Part shown: in pieces, positions 33,889 through 45,362 of the stretch
Position numbering within the stretch: the stretch's first letter is position 1
Layout: every line of letters begins with the position of its first letter
NCBI GenBank assembly: GCA_027946375.1
Contig: JAPEUT010000015.1
Coordinates: 1-64,000, forward strand
Direction of reading: 5' to 3'
From: Neodidymelliopsis sp. IMI 364377
Lineage: Eukaryota > Ascomycota > Dothideomycetes > Pleosporales > Didymellaceae
DNA length: 64,000 bases
Notes under the pieces: model-generated
The model's database searches: none
Told to the model about the DNA's origin: nothing
Seen by the model: the letters and a program-made list of their open reading frames with translations, nothing else
Position numbers and translations under genes: made by a program

Positions 33889-33892
33889 TTTT
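33888..33892 (+). terminator. Pol III T-run terminator of 5S gene
   Basis: Five consecutive T residues follow the 5S 3' end, the normal RNA polymerase III stop signal. Confidence 0.75.
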
Positions 33893-35647
33893 GATTCTTG
33901 ATCACTGCATTTTTTCTTGTCCTGACTGCGGTTGTATGCAGTGGCAGCTTGTCCTTGGGGTGGCAAATTGCCTTTTGTCGAGTTCACAATGTCAGGATTG
34001 TGAGAAGCGCATTCTCGAGCCATCCGGCAGAGGCAACACTGGGCAGAGCAAATAGCCTGATCGCAACCACGCACGATAGTCGAAGTCTAGAAGCCGCGAA
34101 GCCTTTCGTGTTGTTGCCGTCAGCCATCACTGGCATTGCAGTGGACCCTGAATGCTGCAGGCTTCCACAAATTTGAGGACAGATTTTTTGTTCGGATCTG
34201 GAAGTAGGCAGCTGTGATATTTGCAAGCTATTGATTTCGCCGCTCGTAGAATGATCGCATCATGGTGTTGGCTTGTGATGAATGTGGACAGGAGCCGTGG
34301 TCGAGGAGAACGTGCAGGCAGCCAAATTTGCCGAAAAATGATTGGCCCGAACTCTGGTGCCTTGTGAAACACGAACGAGCACAGCGCATGCAGGGTGAAG
34401 TTGAGAGACTGACTAAGAAACACGTATGAGACAGTGGACGCAAGTTACGTACCCTGCATCATCGAAGTGAATTCTACCTTTGCGTCGTGGCGATGCACTG
34501 TAGACGAAGAATCATGCCGAGCACTAGGCAGAAGGTTTTCCAGACCTCGAATTCGTCGAATTGATTGTACCTGACGCGATACATGGATGCCAACCACCGG
34601 CTTCCGGCAGGCCCACTAGATACACGACTCGGGCCTTGTGCGCTGTTCATCAAAGCCAAACAAGGGCCGCGCCCGGGCACCGAATGTTCCAAATGGAACC
34701 GTCGTGCAGGTGATGCTACAACTTGGCAGCGCTGCAAAACTCTATGCAATTGTCCTCGTGCTACACTTCCTTGAGGTGAAATTACCCCAGATTACTGTGT
34801 GCTGCCTATTTTCCGGCACTGCTGCAAACACGGAGCCGAATAGATTGCTCGACTTTGTGGGGATATTGAGGTTCTGCGGGTAAATGTGTTTAGCGTGCCT
34901 GGGAGATAGATTGGACAAGGGAGTGTGGATGATTCGAGAAGGTCCTTCTGGCTATCTCACCTTACGCTTGCGGTATCGCCATCAGCAGTGGTGGGCTGGA
35001 GGCAGCAGTAATTCGGACCCATCGTGACTGTACGCAGGTGCCAAAAGGGGGAGTGAATTGAGTTCCTCCGAGGGGCTTGATTGGGAAGCTGACGACACCT
35101 TACGACACAGCGCTGTTTCGTATCGCCACTCAGCGCTGCAGTGCTACAGCGGGCCACAAAGAAACCCACGGCCAACTCAAGCTACGATTCGGATTCGTTT
35201 GAAGCTGCGAGGGATCCCTCTTATTGTCAACGCGCACAGCAAGATTGAAACGCGACCAGACGCGTGCAAGTGAGGGATCCAACGTGCAAGGCAGGAGAGG
35301 AATGAGAGCCATACGTGAGGCACGTTTGTGGTCTCGATGCATCGTCTCCCCTGACGAGTCCCTGACTTGCCCTCTGGGGAACGGGCGGAATCCGAAGCGT
35401 ACGGTAGTGAAACGGGTGGGTCGTGGGCTGAGTAGGGGACCAAGGGCGTGCGCCGCTGAGTGGTGCGGTGCTGAGCACGTAGTGGCACTAAATTGGGCAA
35501 AGGCGTGGAGCTCTCGGTCGCTTCCCAATCCGGGCAAGCGTAATCTGCAGGGGCGCAGCTGCCCTTTACATAAAGCCAGCCCGTGAGGCCAGCTGTCAAG
35601 TTCGCTCATCACCGCAGTCTTATTGAACCCAACTCCACCCCTCCCAG
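33893..35647. other. Long upstream region of hacA
   Basis: About 1.75 kb separate the 5S gene from the hacA upstream ORF. No protein gene is supported. It probably contains the hacA promoter and a long 5' leader. Confidence 0.4.
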
Positions 35648-35695
35648 ATGCAGTCCACTAAGACGCATCGACATTTTTTGACACTACGGGGATGA
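35648..35695 (+). promoter_or_regulatory. Upstream ORF overlapping the hacA start codon
   Basis: An ATG at 35648 opens a 15-codon frame that ends in TGA at 35693-35695. The stop overlaps the hacA initiation codon (ATG at 35692-35694) in the arrangement ATGA. Ribosomes that translate the uORF would terminate exactly on the main start, so hacA synthesis would depend on leaky scanning or reinitiation. Leader uORFs that restrain translation are known for HAC1/hacA of other moulds. The uORF is seen directly; its function is inferred. Confidence 0.7.
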
Positions 35696-36746
35696 TGGAC
35701 AACTCTACTTTCTTCTCTGAGACGATGACCACGCCAGCAATCATGGCCTCTGGTCCCCTCACCCCACCATCGTCGGACTCGGCCCCCACTACTATCAAAA
35801 TGGAGGACCTCCAGGTCCCGTACAGCACACCGTCACCAGCACCCTCGTCATTCTACACATCAGAACCCTCCACACAAACACCGGCTCCATCCACATCAGA
35901 AAGCAAGCCGGTTAAGAAGCGGAAATCATGGGGCCAGGTACTCCCTGAACCCAAGACCAGCCTGCCCCCCCGCAAGCGAGCCAAGACCGAGGACGAGAAG
36001 GAGCAGCGCCGTATTGAACGTGTGAAGCGCAACCGCCTCGCCGCCCACAACTCTCGTGAACGCAAGCGCCAAGAGACTGAGCACCTTCAACACGAGAAGG
36101 ATGCTCTTGAGCTCGAGCTCCGCACCCTCCGTGAGAAGGCAGCCAAGGTAGCCAAGATGGAGGCCGAGCTCCAGCTCTGGCGCAGCAAATACCCCAGCGA
36201 TGTCGCCGAGGTCTCTGACCTGAGCCTCACCTTCAACGAGACCGCCGATACCATCTGCCCCGCGCAGACTTCGACATCCTTCCCCTCTCCCGCCTCCATG
36301 GACTCGATGGACTCTCCAAGAGACTCGTCGTGCCAGCCTGAGACGCCCGCCTCATCATTCGAGGCCACTCCCGATTTCGACTTGACACAATATCCTGCTG
36401 CGATGTTGTGCGACCTGCAGTGTCAGTCGGCTTCGGGCATGGCCTCCCCCACGGCGGCGATCCTTGCCTATCTTACTCTCTTCAACCTTTACATTCAGTC
36501 GATGAAAAGCCTGTTGTCCTCGACAACCTCTTCGACTTTGACCAGTTCCCTGAAGGCTCTCTTTCAGTGGAACCCAGCACTGGCCTGGCTCATCACGATG
36601 ACTTCTTCGGAACAGCCTTCTTTGGCTCCGGCTCAGCTTCAAACTATCACAGCCTTCCTGACGGCTTTGATGCAAAGTTCTCTGACATGCAGAGTGCCTC
36701 TGGCGCACCTTTTGGTTGCGACGAGGCTCTCGCAGCAGACAACTAG
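35692..36746 (+). CDS. hacA: bZIP unfolded-protein-response regulator HacA/HAC1 (IRE1-spliced form)
   Basis: Read as 35692-36417 joined to 36438-36746, it encodes 344 aa. The N-terminal half has the Hac1 signature KKRKSWGQVLPEPKTSLPPRKRAKTEDEKEQ split by the basic region RIERVKRNRLAAHNSRERKR (about residues 105-125) and a leucine zipper to ~160. The marker YPAAMLCDLQCQS surrounds the splice site. After removal of 20 nt the frame changes to a tail containing LDNLFDFDQFPEGS, DDFFGTAFFGS and ending FGCDEALAADN, the acidic, aromatic activation tail expected of induced HacA. Without splicing the frame instead runs to 36960 (422 aa). HacA activates ER chaperone and secretion genes after IRE1 cleaves its mRNA under ER stress. 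A second ATG directly follows the first. Confidence 0.9.
36418..36437 (+). other. 20-nt IRE1-type unconventional intron of hacA
   Basis: The 5' site CTG|CAGT (36415-36421) fits the IRE1 loop consensus CNG|CNGN and is framed by a GAC/GTC stem. Removing 20 nt joins the bZIP frame to the activation-tail frame; 20 nt is also the size reported for A. nidulans and T. reesei. The 3' junction (GGG|CATG) fits the consensus poorly. Any length of 3n+2 would satisfy the frame, so the 3' edge is less certain than the 5' edge. No GT-AG signals occur, so this is not a spliceosomal intron. Confidence 0.75.
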
Positions 36747-36960
36747 CTTCGACAACGTCATCAGGCCTGGTAGCGAGAAGACCGAGACTGGGTCTATTGA
36801 TGGCGTCCGAAGTTCACGATTGATGAGGTCTTGTAGGCTTAGACAATTGGGTCGGCGTAAGGGTGTACAACTTTTGAGGCAAGACGCAAAGCGTTCTTGG
36901 GCAACAATGGGAAGGGAACAGGTTGGGTGTGGTTTAACACGGCGTCACAAGGAGTCATGA

Positions 36961-37714
36961 TCTTGTATCAACATTGTCTCGAGACTTGGTACATCTCCTG
37001 GATATCGTTTGCGGCAAGTTGCACACCAAGGGCTGGTGCCTTCATATGTAGCCAAACAATCAAATTCTCACACAACACCAACACATACATCTATCTCACT
37101 TGCACTGCACATTCTGTTTTTCTCAAATCAAATTAACTCACGTTTCCACCGGTTCTCACGGCCTCAGTACCCCTCAATGACATCGTCACCTCCTGAGAGT
37201 GCTCCACTCAGATATTCTAGGTGTTTCTGTGGGTCTCGTTTACTTCGCCAGCCACAGCTGACTGCAAAGCCGCTTAAATGCATGCTGACGCCAACCCGCT
37301 GTAGCGCTGGGCTAGCCTACCACTATTTGGAGACGCTCTGCCATCACGAGGTTATTCATAGCACAGCATCGTATTTAATGTTGCTATGAACATTCTTTAT
37401 CATATCAGAGTTCATCTGAATTACGTGATACCATTGTTGCGCTAACTGAGGGGCCAGGGTTTTGATTTTGAGGTATTGCATTTGCAATGCCGTTGGGATG
37501 TCGTTACCCTTGAATTGAGAATATTGCGACACTTCCTTAACATCATACAAACCATAGGATCACACAATCACACCACCATATCAAATCCTTGCATCATGAA
37601 ATTATTTCATTGACCATCGTAGCAGAGGTTTTATCCCTTGCTTGGGTGTGGTACCTGCAGGAGTATCGTCGATATCGCTCCTTGCATCACCCAATCTCTC
37701 CCTTCTCAAGGGAT
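36961..37714. other. Convergent intergenic region
   Basis: This lies between hacA and the small gene on minus. The first part is probably the hacA 3' UTR. No further gene is seen. Confidence 0.45.
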
Positions 37715-38058
37715 TTATGCCTTCTTGGGCGCGTCACCAGCTACGGTGGGTTCCGCCTGGTCGGCCTTGTTACCGCCGCCGCTGGCACCGAGGCCCTCGA
37801 GAGCTGCGAGTCGTTAGCATGCCGTCTATATGGCATTGTGGTGTTGAGACACATACCCTCGCCCTTCTCGATTTCGGGCATGGGAGCGACGTTGTTCTTG
37901 GCGTGCTGGGGCTGGGCCGAAGCCTATGGTAAAAGTTAGTGATCTGGATATGGAAGTGAATTGGGGAAGGAGATGCGTACGTCGCCAGAGTTGCCGTGAA
38001 CAATGTTCTGACCCTCGATGGGGCCGTTGTCGCTTGAGCCGTCTCCGTTGCGGGGCAT
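37715..38058 (-). CDS. Small disordered hydrophilic protein, unknown function
   Basis: Exons 38058-37981, 37923-37857 and 37803-37715 give only 77 aa. Both introns have good signals (GTACGC ... CATAG; GTATGT ... GCTAAC ... GCAG) and the frame is continuous through both junctions. The protein starts MPRNGDGSSDNGPIEGQ, contains APMPEIEKGEALEGLGAS and ends GDAPKKA. It has no cysteine, signal peptide or membrane segment and looks disordered, like small stress or conidiation-associated proteins. I do not recognise a named family. The promoter and leader lie upstream toward 38200. Confidence 0.7.
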
Positions 38059-38460
38059 TGTGATTGATTTGGGGGGGTTATTGGGTGTTTGGAAAAGTGT
38101 TGTAGAGATGCAGTTGCAGTATAGAGATTGTTCACGAGGGCAGTTGAATGTTATATAGTCATGATGGATCGTCGCTGCTGTTTGCAAAGTACATGGTGGG
38201 GTTTATGACGTCGTGAGCGTCATAGTGGAGCAGCCCTGACGATCACCACGAATTCTGGAGGGGCATTGCAGCGGGTACCTGAGTTGAACACACGATCATT
38301 GGAAGCTGTATCTCGCAGGAATGGAAAGCGGTGAAAAAGCCAGGTGCTCGTAAATCATCGAGGTCATCTGTCTAACCAAAGCCAATGCAAAGCCTAACAC
38401 CAGATGCGCCGAATGCGCCCAACGCAATGCTTCCCAAGATAAGCCCCATCTTCAATACAA
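38059..38460. other. Intergenic region
   Basis: This is the upstream region of the small protein gene and the 3' flank of the FAD oxidoreductase gene. No gene is seen. Confidence 0.45.
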
Positions 38461-39937
38461 TCACGAAGGCAGTCGTAGTGCCTCAACTTCTGCACTCGTT
38501 GATCGCCCCTCCATCATCTCTGCAAGCACCAGCCCTGTGCCTGGCGCATGAGATATTCCCCATGCACCATGCCCTGCGGCGATGAACACTCCTCCATCGC
38601 TTCCACCTCTTGTCTTCACACCCCCAAGCTTCTCGTCATGTATTCGTGACACGAGAGGGCGACCGCTAGAAGTCACAGGACGGAAGCACTGCTAACGTTA
38701 GAACACAACTGTCACAATAAAAGCCAACCAAGACTTACAAGTCCTTGTCGCAGGACCTCGAATTCTTCCCCACTCCCGTTGTCTACCATCATAGCCTTTG
38801 CACAACTTTTCAGCTGGTCAATCGCCTTATTGCTAGCCACGACGTCAGTCGCCACGTCTGGCAACGGTATAGTTGTGCTGTTGAGCCCAGCCAGGTACAG
38901 CTCTCCGCCTATCCTCGCGAACCATTCTGGCGAGAAGCCTAGTGTGTCGGTTGCAAAAACCGCATGGCATACCTCCTTGTCAAGTTCTTGTGGATTGAAG
39001 AACGGATTGCGCACGAGGAGCGAGTGACCGGCGAGCGAGCAGACGGGAATACGCGTTTGGGCGTTTGGGAAGAGGGTGGAGAAGACGCGAGGCGACCAGG
39101 CACCGGAAGTGATGAGGAGGCGTGTGCATGGTACTGCGTACTGTCAGTTTCGATCATGAACGAAAAATACACCACTCACGATCTTGCACTTGGCCATCCT
39201 GACTCCCGACAATCTTCACCCCGTTCAACACACCCCTCGCATCTCGTAAAACCTGAGTCGCACTTGCAGGATACACGACCTTGACTCCCTTCTCTTGCAC
39301 GCTCTTCAATAACCACTGACAAAACCGCAACGGATCGATTTGCGCCGTCGTCCCATCTCTGCTAATGACCTCCATGATACCGTCTTTTGTCCTCCTCAGC
39401 CACTCTGGACCTGCGACATCTTCCTCCCAAGGCCGATTGTGATTCGCAAGTTGCGCGCGACTGGTACCATTCTCGAGCCAATCCTCACCAGAACCAGAGA
39501 TGGCGGACTCGGAGTCCTGGGAGAGCGATATGCCAGTGGATTGGCTGTATCCCCATGTTTGTCGTCCAGCGTACTTGTCGGCGAGATCTTTGTGGAGAGA
39601 GAAGGAGAGTGCGCCGAGGGAAGCGACAGAGGGCGCGAACCCTAACAACACAGTTAGCCATTCTCATCAATTCAAAAAATCCTCGTCGCATGCATCAACA
39701 TGAATGAATGAATAACATACAATCCTTCGCGCAAAATCCTGCTGCAAGTCCACTCGCACAATGAAACAACGCGGGACTACTATCCACCAAACATATCGAC
39801 TCAGGCTTCGTGTTCCCACTCTCGCACAGAAAGTACGCAGCGCTGAGTCCGATTATCCCACTGCCCAGAATGACCGTTCCCGACTTCGATGTTGTTGTTG
39901 CAGGACCATTAATCTTGGGAACTTTAAGCGATGACAT
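38461..39937 (-). CDS. FAD-dependent oxidoreductase (DAO superfamily, Tda3-like)
   Basis: Exons 39937-39721, 39641-39180, 39133-38739 and 38688-38461 give 433 aa. The dinucleotide-binding motif lies at about residues 20-35 (TVILGSGIIGLSAAYFL). The middle contains QIDPLRFCQWLLKSVQEKG, and LLITSGAWSPRVF is a typical second FAD-contact strand of DAO proteins. The C-terminal FAD-binding signature reads CFRPVTSSGRPLVSR ... GGVFIAAGHGAWGIS. This matches the family of yeast Tda3, linked there to late endosome-to-Golgi traffic; the substrate is unknown. For the third intron junction side, the acceptor at 39134 (GCAG) was preferred over a nearer CAG because only it keeps PCTRLLITSGAW in frame. Confidence 0.87.
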
Positions 39938-40954
39938 CGTGTTCGTCGGCGGGGGTGGGGTGCATACAGCCGGAGCCTCACGAATCTGGATCTGACAGAG
40001 TTCAAATGGAAAAACAAGAGGTGAAATGCCCAATTTTTTTTATCAACCCACAATCCTTATAATCATCCCACCGGCCATACTCCCGGCACAGCGGAAGTCT
40101 ACTTCCCCCTCACCCAGTGTTGATCTAATCGTGTAGCGGCAGCTTCCTTCGCTTGTTGTCCGTCGATGTTCCAGCGGTACCCAGTACCCCAAATCTGCGC
40201 TCATTATCAGGCCATGTGGGCTCACTCGATGCACCTGGGCGGGCCCTACCCGCAGTTGTCACACTCCAAACGGGTTATTCCTCGTACGACAATCTACAAG
40301 ACCGTTAGCCCAAAGATGCTTTGCATACCTTCAGTGGTCGTAAATGGTATGGTCTCTCGGCAGTACTGCACGGGTAGCCATGCAAGCATCGTTCCAACGC
40401 TTGTCAGTGTATGCACTTCTCGAATGATCCGCTGATCATTTGACATGTCGACCCACAACAGTGAGATTGTAACAACCACGAGTTCAGAGAAATGTTCCTA
40501 TTCAAGCTATGTTGTGCAAAGTCATCAACGCTCGTTCGAACTTTCGTTACACCATCTTCATACCTGAATGCGAGAACCACACCATCCAATACACTACATG
40601 CAGATGTGCCAATTGAGGCGCCAATGTGAAAAGCCCAACCATAACAATGCGCGTACATCCTAGCTCAAAGGCCCAAGTCCGCGGTTTTTGCCGCCGGCAG
40701 CTGAACTCAACCACGAACGCCGCAGCTGTTGCCACTTGGAGTCCTCTCATCAAATAGGTGCTTGTACGAATGTTGTCTTGATAACGAAGTCTGCAGCTTG
40801 CGCGTGTCTTCAGCGGCAAACAGTGAGCACTCATACACCCTTCATGGGTATCGCTTCACGTGCTGTGATAGAGATTCAGAGAAGTCTTCCCTAATGACAC
40901 CCTCTCCGCTGACCGATGGGGGTGATGATATCATAGTGATGGGTGGAGATCAGA
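39938..40954. other. Intergenic region
   Basis: About 1 kb between two minus-strand genes: the promoter of the oxidoreductase and the 3' flank of the next gene. No gene is supported. Confidence 0.45.
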
Positions 40955-42551
40955 CTACATGTACATAGGCTTTGTGCTCTCATCAGGCTCTGCAGGTGTA
41001 TTGAACAAGCCAGTGTCATCGCCGTAGCCAGTTCCATCATACAAGCCAGTGTGTCGACCCCAGATGCTCTCAACTGGCGCGGATCGATGAGACTCAATTT
41101 GTTTGTCACAAACTGCGTATTCATAACCGGCAGTTGAGCTGTTCTGTCTTCCATTGCCACTGTAGCTTCCAGTTGACGTTATGGAGATTGGGCCTTTGTT
41201 TGCGATCTTGCCCTTCTGGAGCTGATCAGAGGCGAGATGCCTCGAATCAGATTTTAGTGTTACTTCTTTTGTAAGCCGATTGTTGTTCACATCCGGATGA
41301 TCGTTGACGACTGGATCCTTCCGGAAACGATCGCCAAAATTGTCGACTTTCGGCTTGGAGCGAAGTGGCAGGGTTTGCGCATCTCGATGAACCATTTGGG
41401 TACACACCGTGCCTTGCAACTTCAAGTTTTTGTGCTCACGTCTCGTCCTCTCGCTGATATCATGGTCGACCAGAATGCCATGCGCGTTGGTGTCATTCGA
41501 AACCTTGATTCGTTGGCCGCCAGTATTATAATGTTGGGCGACAGGCTGGGTGTAGGCTGGATCGTTCATTACATCTGTACTTTTGTGGTCAGGGTTGACG
41601 CCATGTGAGGAGTTAGCCCCATGCTGCGCTTCGATAGGAATATCAAAATAGCCGCGATCCTCGTTGCCATTGTGCACCGAGGAGGGGTTCATAGAAGGCG
41701 GCAACGGAGCAATCTCTGGACTGAAGTCATCAAGAGTAAGATTAGTGCCTGGTAACGGCGTAAGAGCAGGAGTAGCAGGGATTTGTTTATCCATAGGTGT
41801 CGGATTTGCGTTCTGCAAGGCGTTGTGGTTGGCTGGGTCCCGATCAAACGCTCGTTGCATCGGACCAGGAGTATCGGGAATTGTTCCAGCTGGCAAATTC
41901 GTTGACCTAGGGGAAACACTGAACACGTTTATCTGTCTCGTCGAGCTCGGGACCGTCATAGGCGACGAGTGCTGCACTTCCAGGCTAGAAGCAGATAAAG
42001 CATGATGCCGTATTGCTTGCTCAAAGATTGGTAGACCTGAGGGAGAATGCGCAGTACTGAACAAAGTCTTGGGTGTTACGGAGGGGGGCGTCGTGCAAAG
42101 GTTCTTTGAGGTGTTACAAAGATTATGCAGGAGTCGAGTCAAGAGTACTTACTTGGTACTTGGTCGGAGACTCCGCATGTAATAAATTCATACGCTTGTT
42201 CTTGCTGGGAGACGAATGCTGATTCCGAAGGGAGCGAAGGCTTCTCAGGGATCCAAGCATCATTTTGCGTTTTGATGGGCTATCTCTGTCTGGAGAATCC
42301 AACCCTTTGCAGCGCTCAAGACGCGATCCGAAGTCCTCGACATCACAGTCACTGGTAATATCGTCCAGTAAGACGGGGTAGGTTCGGGGCTCGACCGAGG
42401 CTGCCGAATCCCTCAGAAAAGGTTAGTGAGGACAATCTTCAGTTGGCTCTAAGAAGGCATACGCTGAAGACTGGTGGCTCTCTGGATTGTCAGAAAAATA
42501 AAGTCCAGGAAAGCTCTTCTTCAAACGAAGGCTAAGGCGTTGAAAAGCCAT
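40955..42551 (-). CDS. Unrecognised, largely disordered protein
   Basis: Exons 42551-42463, 42411-42153 and 42103-40955 give 498 aa. The N-terminus is basic (MAFQRLSLRLKKSFPGLYF), followed by RSLRSLRNQHSSPSKNKRMN. The rest is rich in Ser, Thr, Pro, Asn and Asp with many SP/TP sites and no recognisable domain. The C-terminus holds a compact Tyr/Gly-rich patch (WGRHTGLYDGTGYGDD). Splice junctions are clean, which supports a real gene. It may be a lineage-restricted regulatory or cytoskeletal linker protein; no function is claimed. Confidence 0.65.
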
Positions 42552-43296
42552 GGTTGCTCACTGACGGTGTCTTGGCTGCGTGTGCTGAAAAACGTGGTTG
42601 TCGTGGGCGAAAGAAGACGACTCCAGAAGTATCCATGATCTTGCTGTATTGTACCTACTTGAATGGTCTTCTCAAGTCATGTGATTGCTGGTAGGAAGTG
42701 GTGGTCTTGCTGCACTCGGAGTTGCAAGCAAGAACTCATGGTATATGGAAGAAAGAGACACTCGTAACGCTCTCACAAGGAAACAATAGCTTAAACAAAA
42801 AGTCAAAAGTAGGAAACAAACTGCGGAAGTAGAGAAATTCCGAGAAATTAAGATCCGAGTGGGTGAACGTACTCTTGTGCCTACAGTCCCAACTATTGTA
42901 TTTTGATTCGGTGTTATGTCGTAGACTCATAGTCAATTCATTACACTTCTCAGGTTGCACATAGACAACCAAGAGACCTGAACAGATCATGATATATGGA
43001 AACAAAGACAGTGCAAGCTTGAACAACCCCAAAGATGAACAACATCAGGTTGAACACGTCAAAGATAGCTAGAAGCTATCGAAGTCGAACACACGTGACA
43101 AGCTTCATGCTCCTTTTGGCCTAGCCTCGACACGTCCGGGAGCGAAGTCGCGAAGCTCGTCGCAACGCATGCACATCACAAACTACCGAGCTTCCCTTCA
43201 CCCCAACAAACCCTATACTGGATCGTGACGTTTAAGCTGCGCACATCTGCATTAACCAGACAACAAGTGTAAGGCTAAAAGCTCGCGATCCACACA
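42552..43296. other. Divergent promoter region
   Basis: About 750 bp between the unrecognised gene (minus) and RSC7 (plus). No further gene is seen. Confidence 0.5.
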
Positions 43297-44832
43297 ATGG
43301 CGCGCGGCCGGCCATCTCGAGCTGCAGCTCGTCGCAGTACGCCTGCACGCAGCGCAACACCGCAACAAGACAGTGACGTGGACATGGACGAAGTTACAGA
43401 GTCGCGCGCAGAGACGCCAAAGGAGGAAGAGGAAGAAGAGGACGCGGAGTCTGTCGCACAAGAGAACGATGAGGAAGAAGCTCCTTCTGAGCGCTCGCCC
43501 TCCCCAGCTATTGTACAACCGTTTCCACGAAAGAAGCGACTCGGACGCCCGCCTAAGAACCGGCCGCCGGACTGGAACCAGATCGAGCCCGACAACACCT
43601 CAGAAGGCGGCACGCCTATCAAACGCAAGCGAGGGCGGCCTGCTGGTGGAGGTCGAGGACGTCCGCCAAAGGGTGGGCCCTCGCATACAACGCGTGTACC
43701 GATTGATAAAGAGGGCAATATGATGGATGTAATCAACGATGAAGTTGATCTGCCTGAAGATCCTGAGGGCGAGGAGAAGGTCGATAAGATGGGCAATCTG
43801 CAAGGTGGTCGAGACTACCGTGTGCGCATATTCACAATCAAAGGCCGCGGAGAGCGACAGTACATGCTTTCTACTGAGCCGGCTCGATGCTGTGGATTCA
43901 GGGATAGTTATTTGTTCTTCACCAAGCACATGCAACTGTACAAGATCATTATCGACGACACCGAGAAGCGCGACTTGATTGACCGCGAAATCATTCCGCA
44001 CTCTTACAAAGGTCGCGCCATCGGTGTAGTCACCGCCAGGTCAGTCTTTCGGGAATTTGGAGCGCGCATCATTATCGGCGGCAAGCGCATAATCGACGAT
44101 TACTACGTGACCGCAGCCCGAGAGCGAGGCGACGTTGAAGGCGAGCTTGCAGACCCGAACGATCGATTGCCAGCACCAGGCGAGCCATACAACAAGAACC
44201 AGTATGTCGCATGGCACGGCGCAAGTAGTGTCTACCATACCGGTGTCCCCAGTGTGCCCACGGCGAACGGTAAGCCCGCGCCAGGGAAACGAAAGGTCAA
44301 TATCACGTCTGCAAACTGGCAGTTTGAGCATGGCTGCGCAGCAAGGTACAAACCCACTCCATACCTCTTTTAAGTAGCATGTTGTATACTGACAAAACAC
44401 AGTCGTTTCAACACGGGCCTCAGCGCTCTCCGCCGCGCAAACATGACCGGCGTCTACGACCCACACACAAACCTCATGTGCTACCCTAAAACCACACAAC
44501 CCACACACGCCCGCTGGGAACGTGTACCTGCCGCCGAAACCGACGTGCCGCCCATCGTTGCACGCAAGTACCTCATCGTAGACAAGATGTTCCAACAACC
44601 CCCCTTCGCAGGCCTAGGGCTTCCAGGCCCCGACGCCGATTACATCGATGTGGGCACGAACGGCCTGCCAAAACTCGACGACGAGGTGCTAGCAGAGATG
44701 AAGCCCGAGGAACGGGAAGCCTTTGAGCAGATCAAGAGTGAGGAGACGGAATGGAGAAGCCAGTGGGGTGGGGAGATTACCGATGGCGCGAGGAGTAAAC
44801 CAAGGATAGGGTTCGTTGGCGTTCCTGTGTAG
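43297..44832 (+). CDS. RSC7: Chromatin-remodelling complex RSC subunit Rsc7/Npl6 (Swp82 family)
   Basis: Exons 43297-44345 and 44403-44832 give 492 aa; the intron has a GTACAA donor and CACAG acceptor. The N-terminus is basic then strongly acidic. AT-hook-like motifs follow (RLGRPPKNR, KRKRGRPAGGGRGRPPKG). The conserved Rsc7/Swp82 domain starts near residue 165 with GRDYRVRIFTIKGRGERQY. It includes EPARCCGFRDSYLFFTKH and FGARIIIGGKRIIDDY, and continues across the intron into SRFNTGLSALRRANMTGVYD and YDPHTNLMCYP. Rsc7 belongs to the ATP-dependent RSC nucleosome remodeller. The second exon is essential for the domain's end. Confidence 0.92.
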
Positions 44833-45362
44833 AGTACGGGCATGTGACGGGTTCTGAAGTGTTGTTTTGAGCAGAGTGGAGGGCATGTATAATGATTTGA
44901 TACCACTGGCTTGCGCATGTTTTGCGTTGGAGCAAATGAAGCCGTGTCTTTACCTGAGCTGCTTTCCTTTCAAGTATCTTGCGCTTTGCTACGATTGACA
45001 ATACTGGTGAGTGTGTGAGATGAGTAGAGGGTCAGGCCATCGCGACAGTGATTGGCTTGATAGATTCAAATGACGAACGCCATGGAATGGGAAAAGACCT
45101 CGAAGGAAAGGTGACAAGCAACTGAACAAGAAATCATGAATATTGGAAACTACAGACGTGAACGACATGAGCAGGAGAAAGGCATGATGAACTTTTTTCC
45201 CAATATCATTCGTAATCTACTTGGTATGCTCTCACAGGATGGGAAATGTCATGCCATCGCATTACCACAGGCTGCGACCGAGAAAGACCGGTCGAGCCCA
45301 TCAAACGCCGCCCATGAATACCTAAACAATCCTTCATCTAAGCCTTCTTCTTCGCCTCTATC
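44833..45362. other. Convergent 3' intergenic region
   Basis: This lies between the 3' ends of RSC7 and the eIF3c gene. No gene is seen. Confidence 0.5.

Noticed and set aside
36418..36960. Treating the uninterrupted 422-aa frame as the only hacA product
   Set aside because: The alternative frame after a 20-nt removal carries the recognisable HacA activation tail, so the 422-aa frame is regarded as the unspliced form.
37589..37939. 116-codon frame on plus over the small three-exon gene
   Set aside because: It overlaps the minus-strand exons, which have two good introns and continuous frame; the plus frame has no features.
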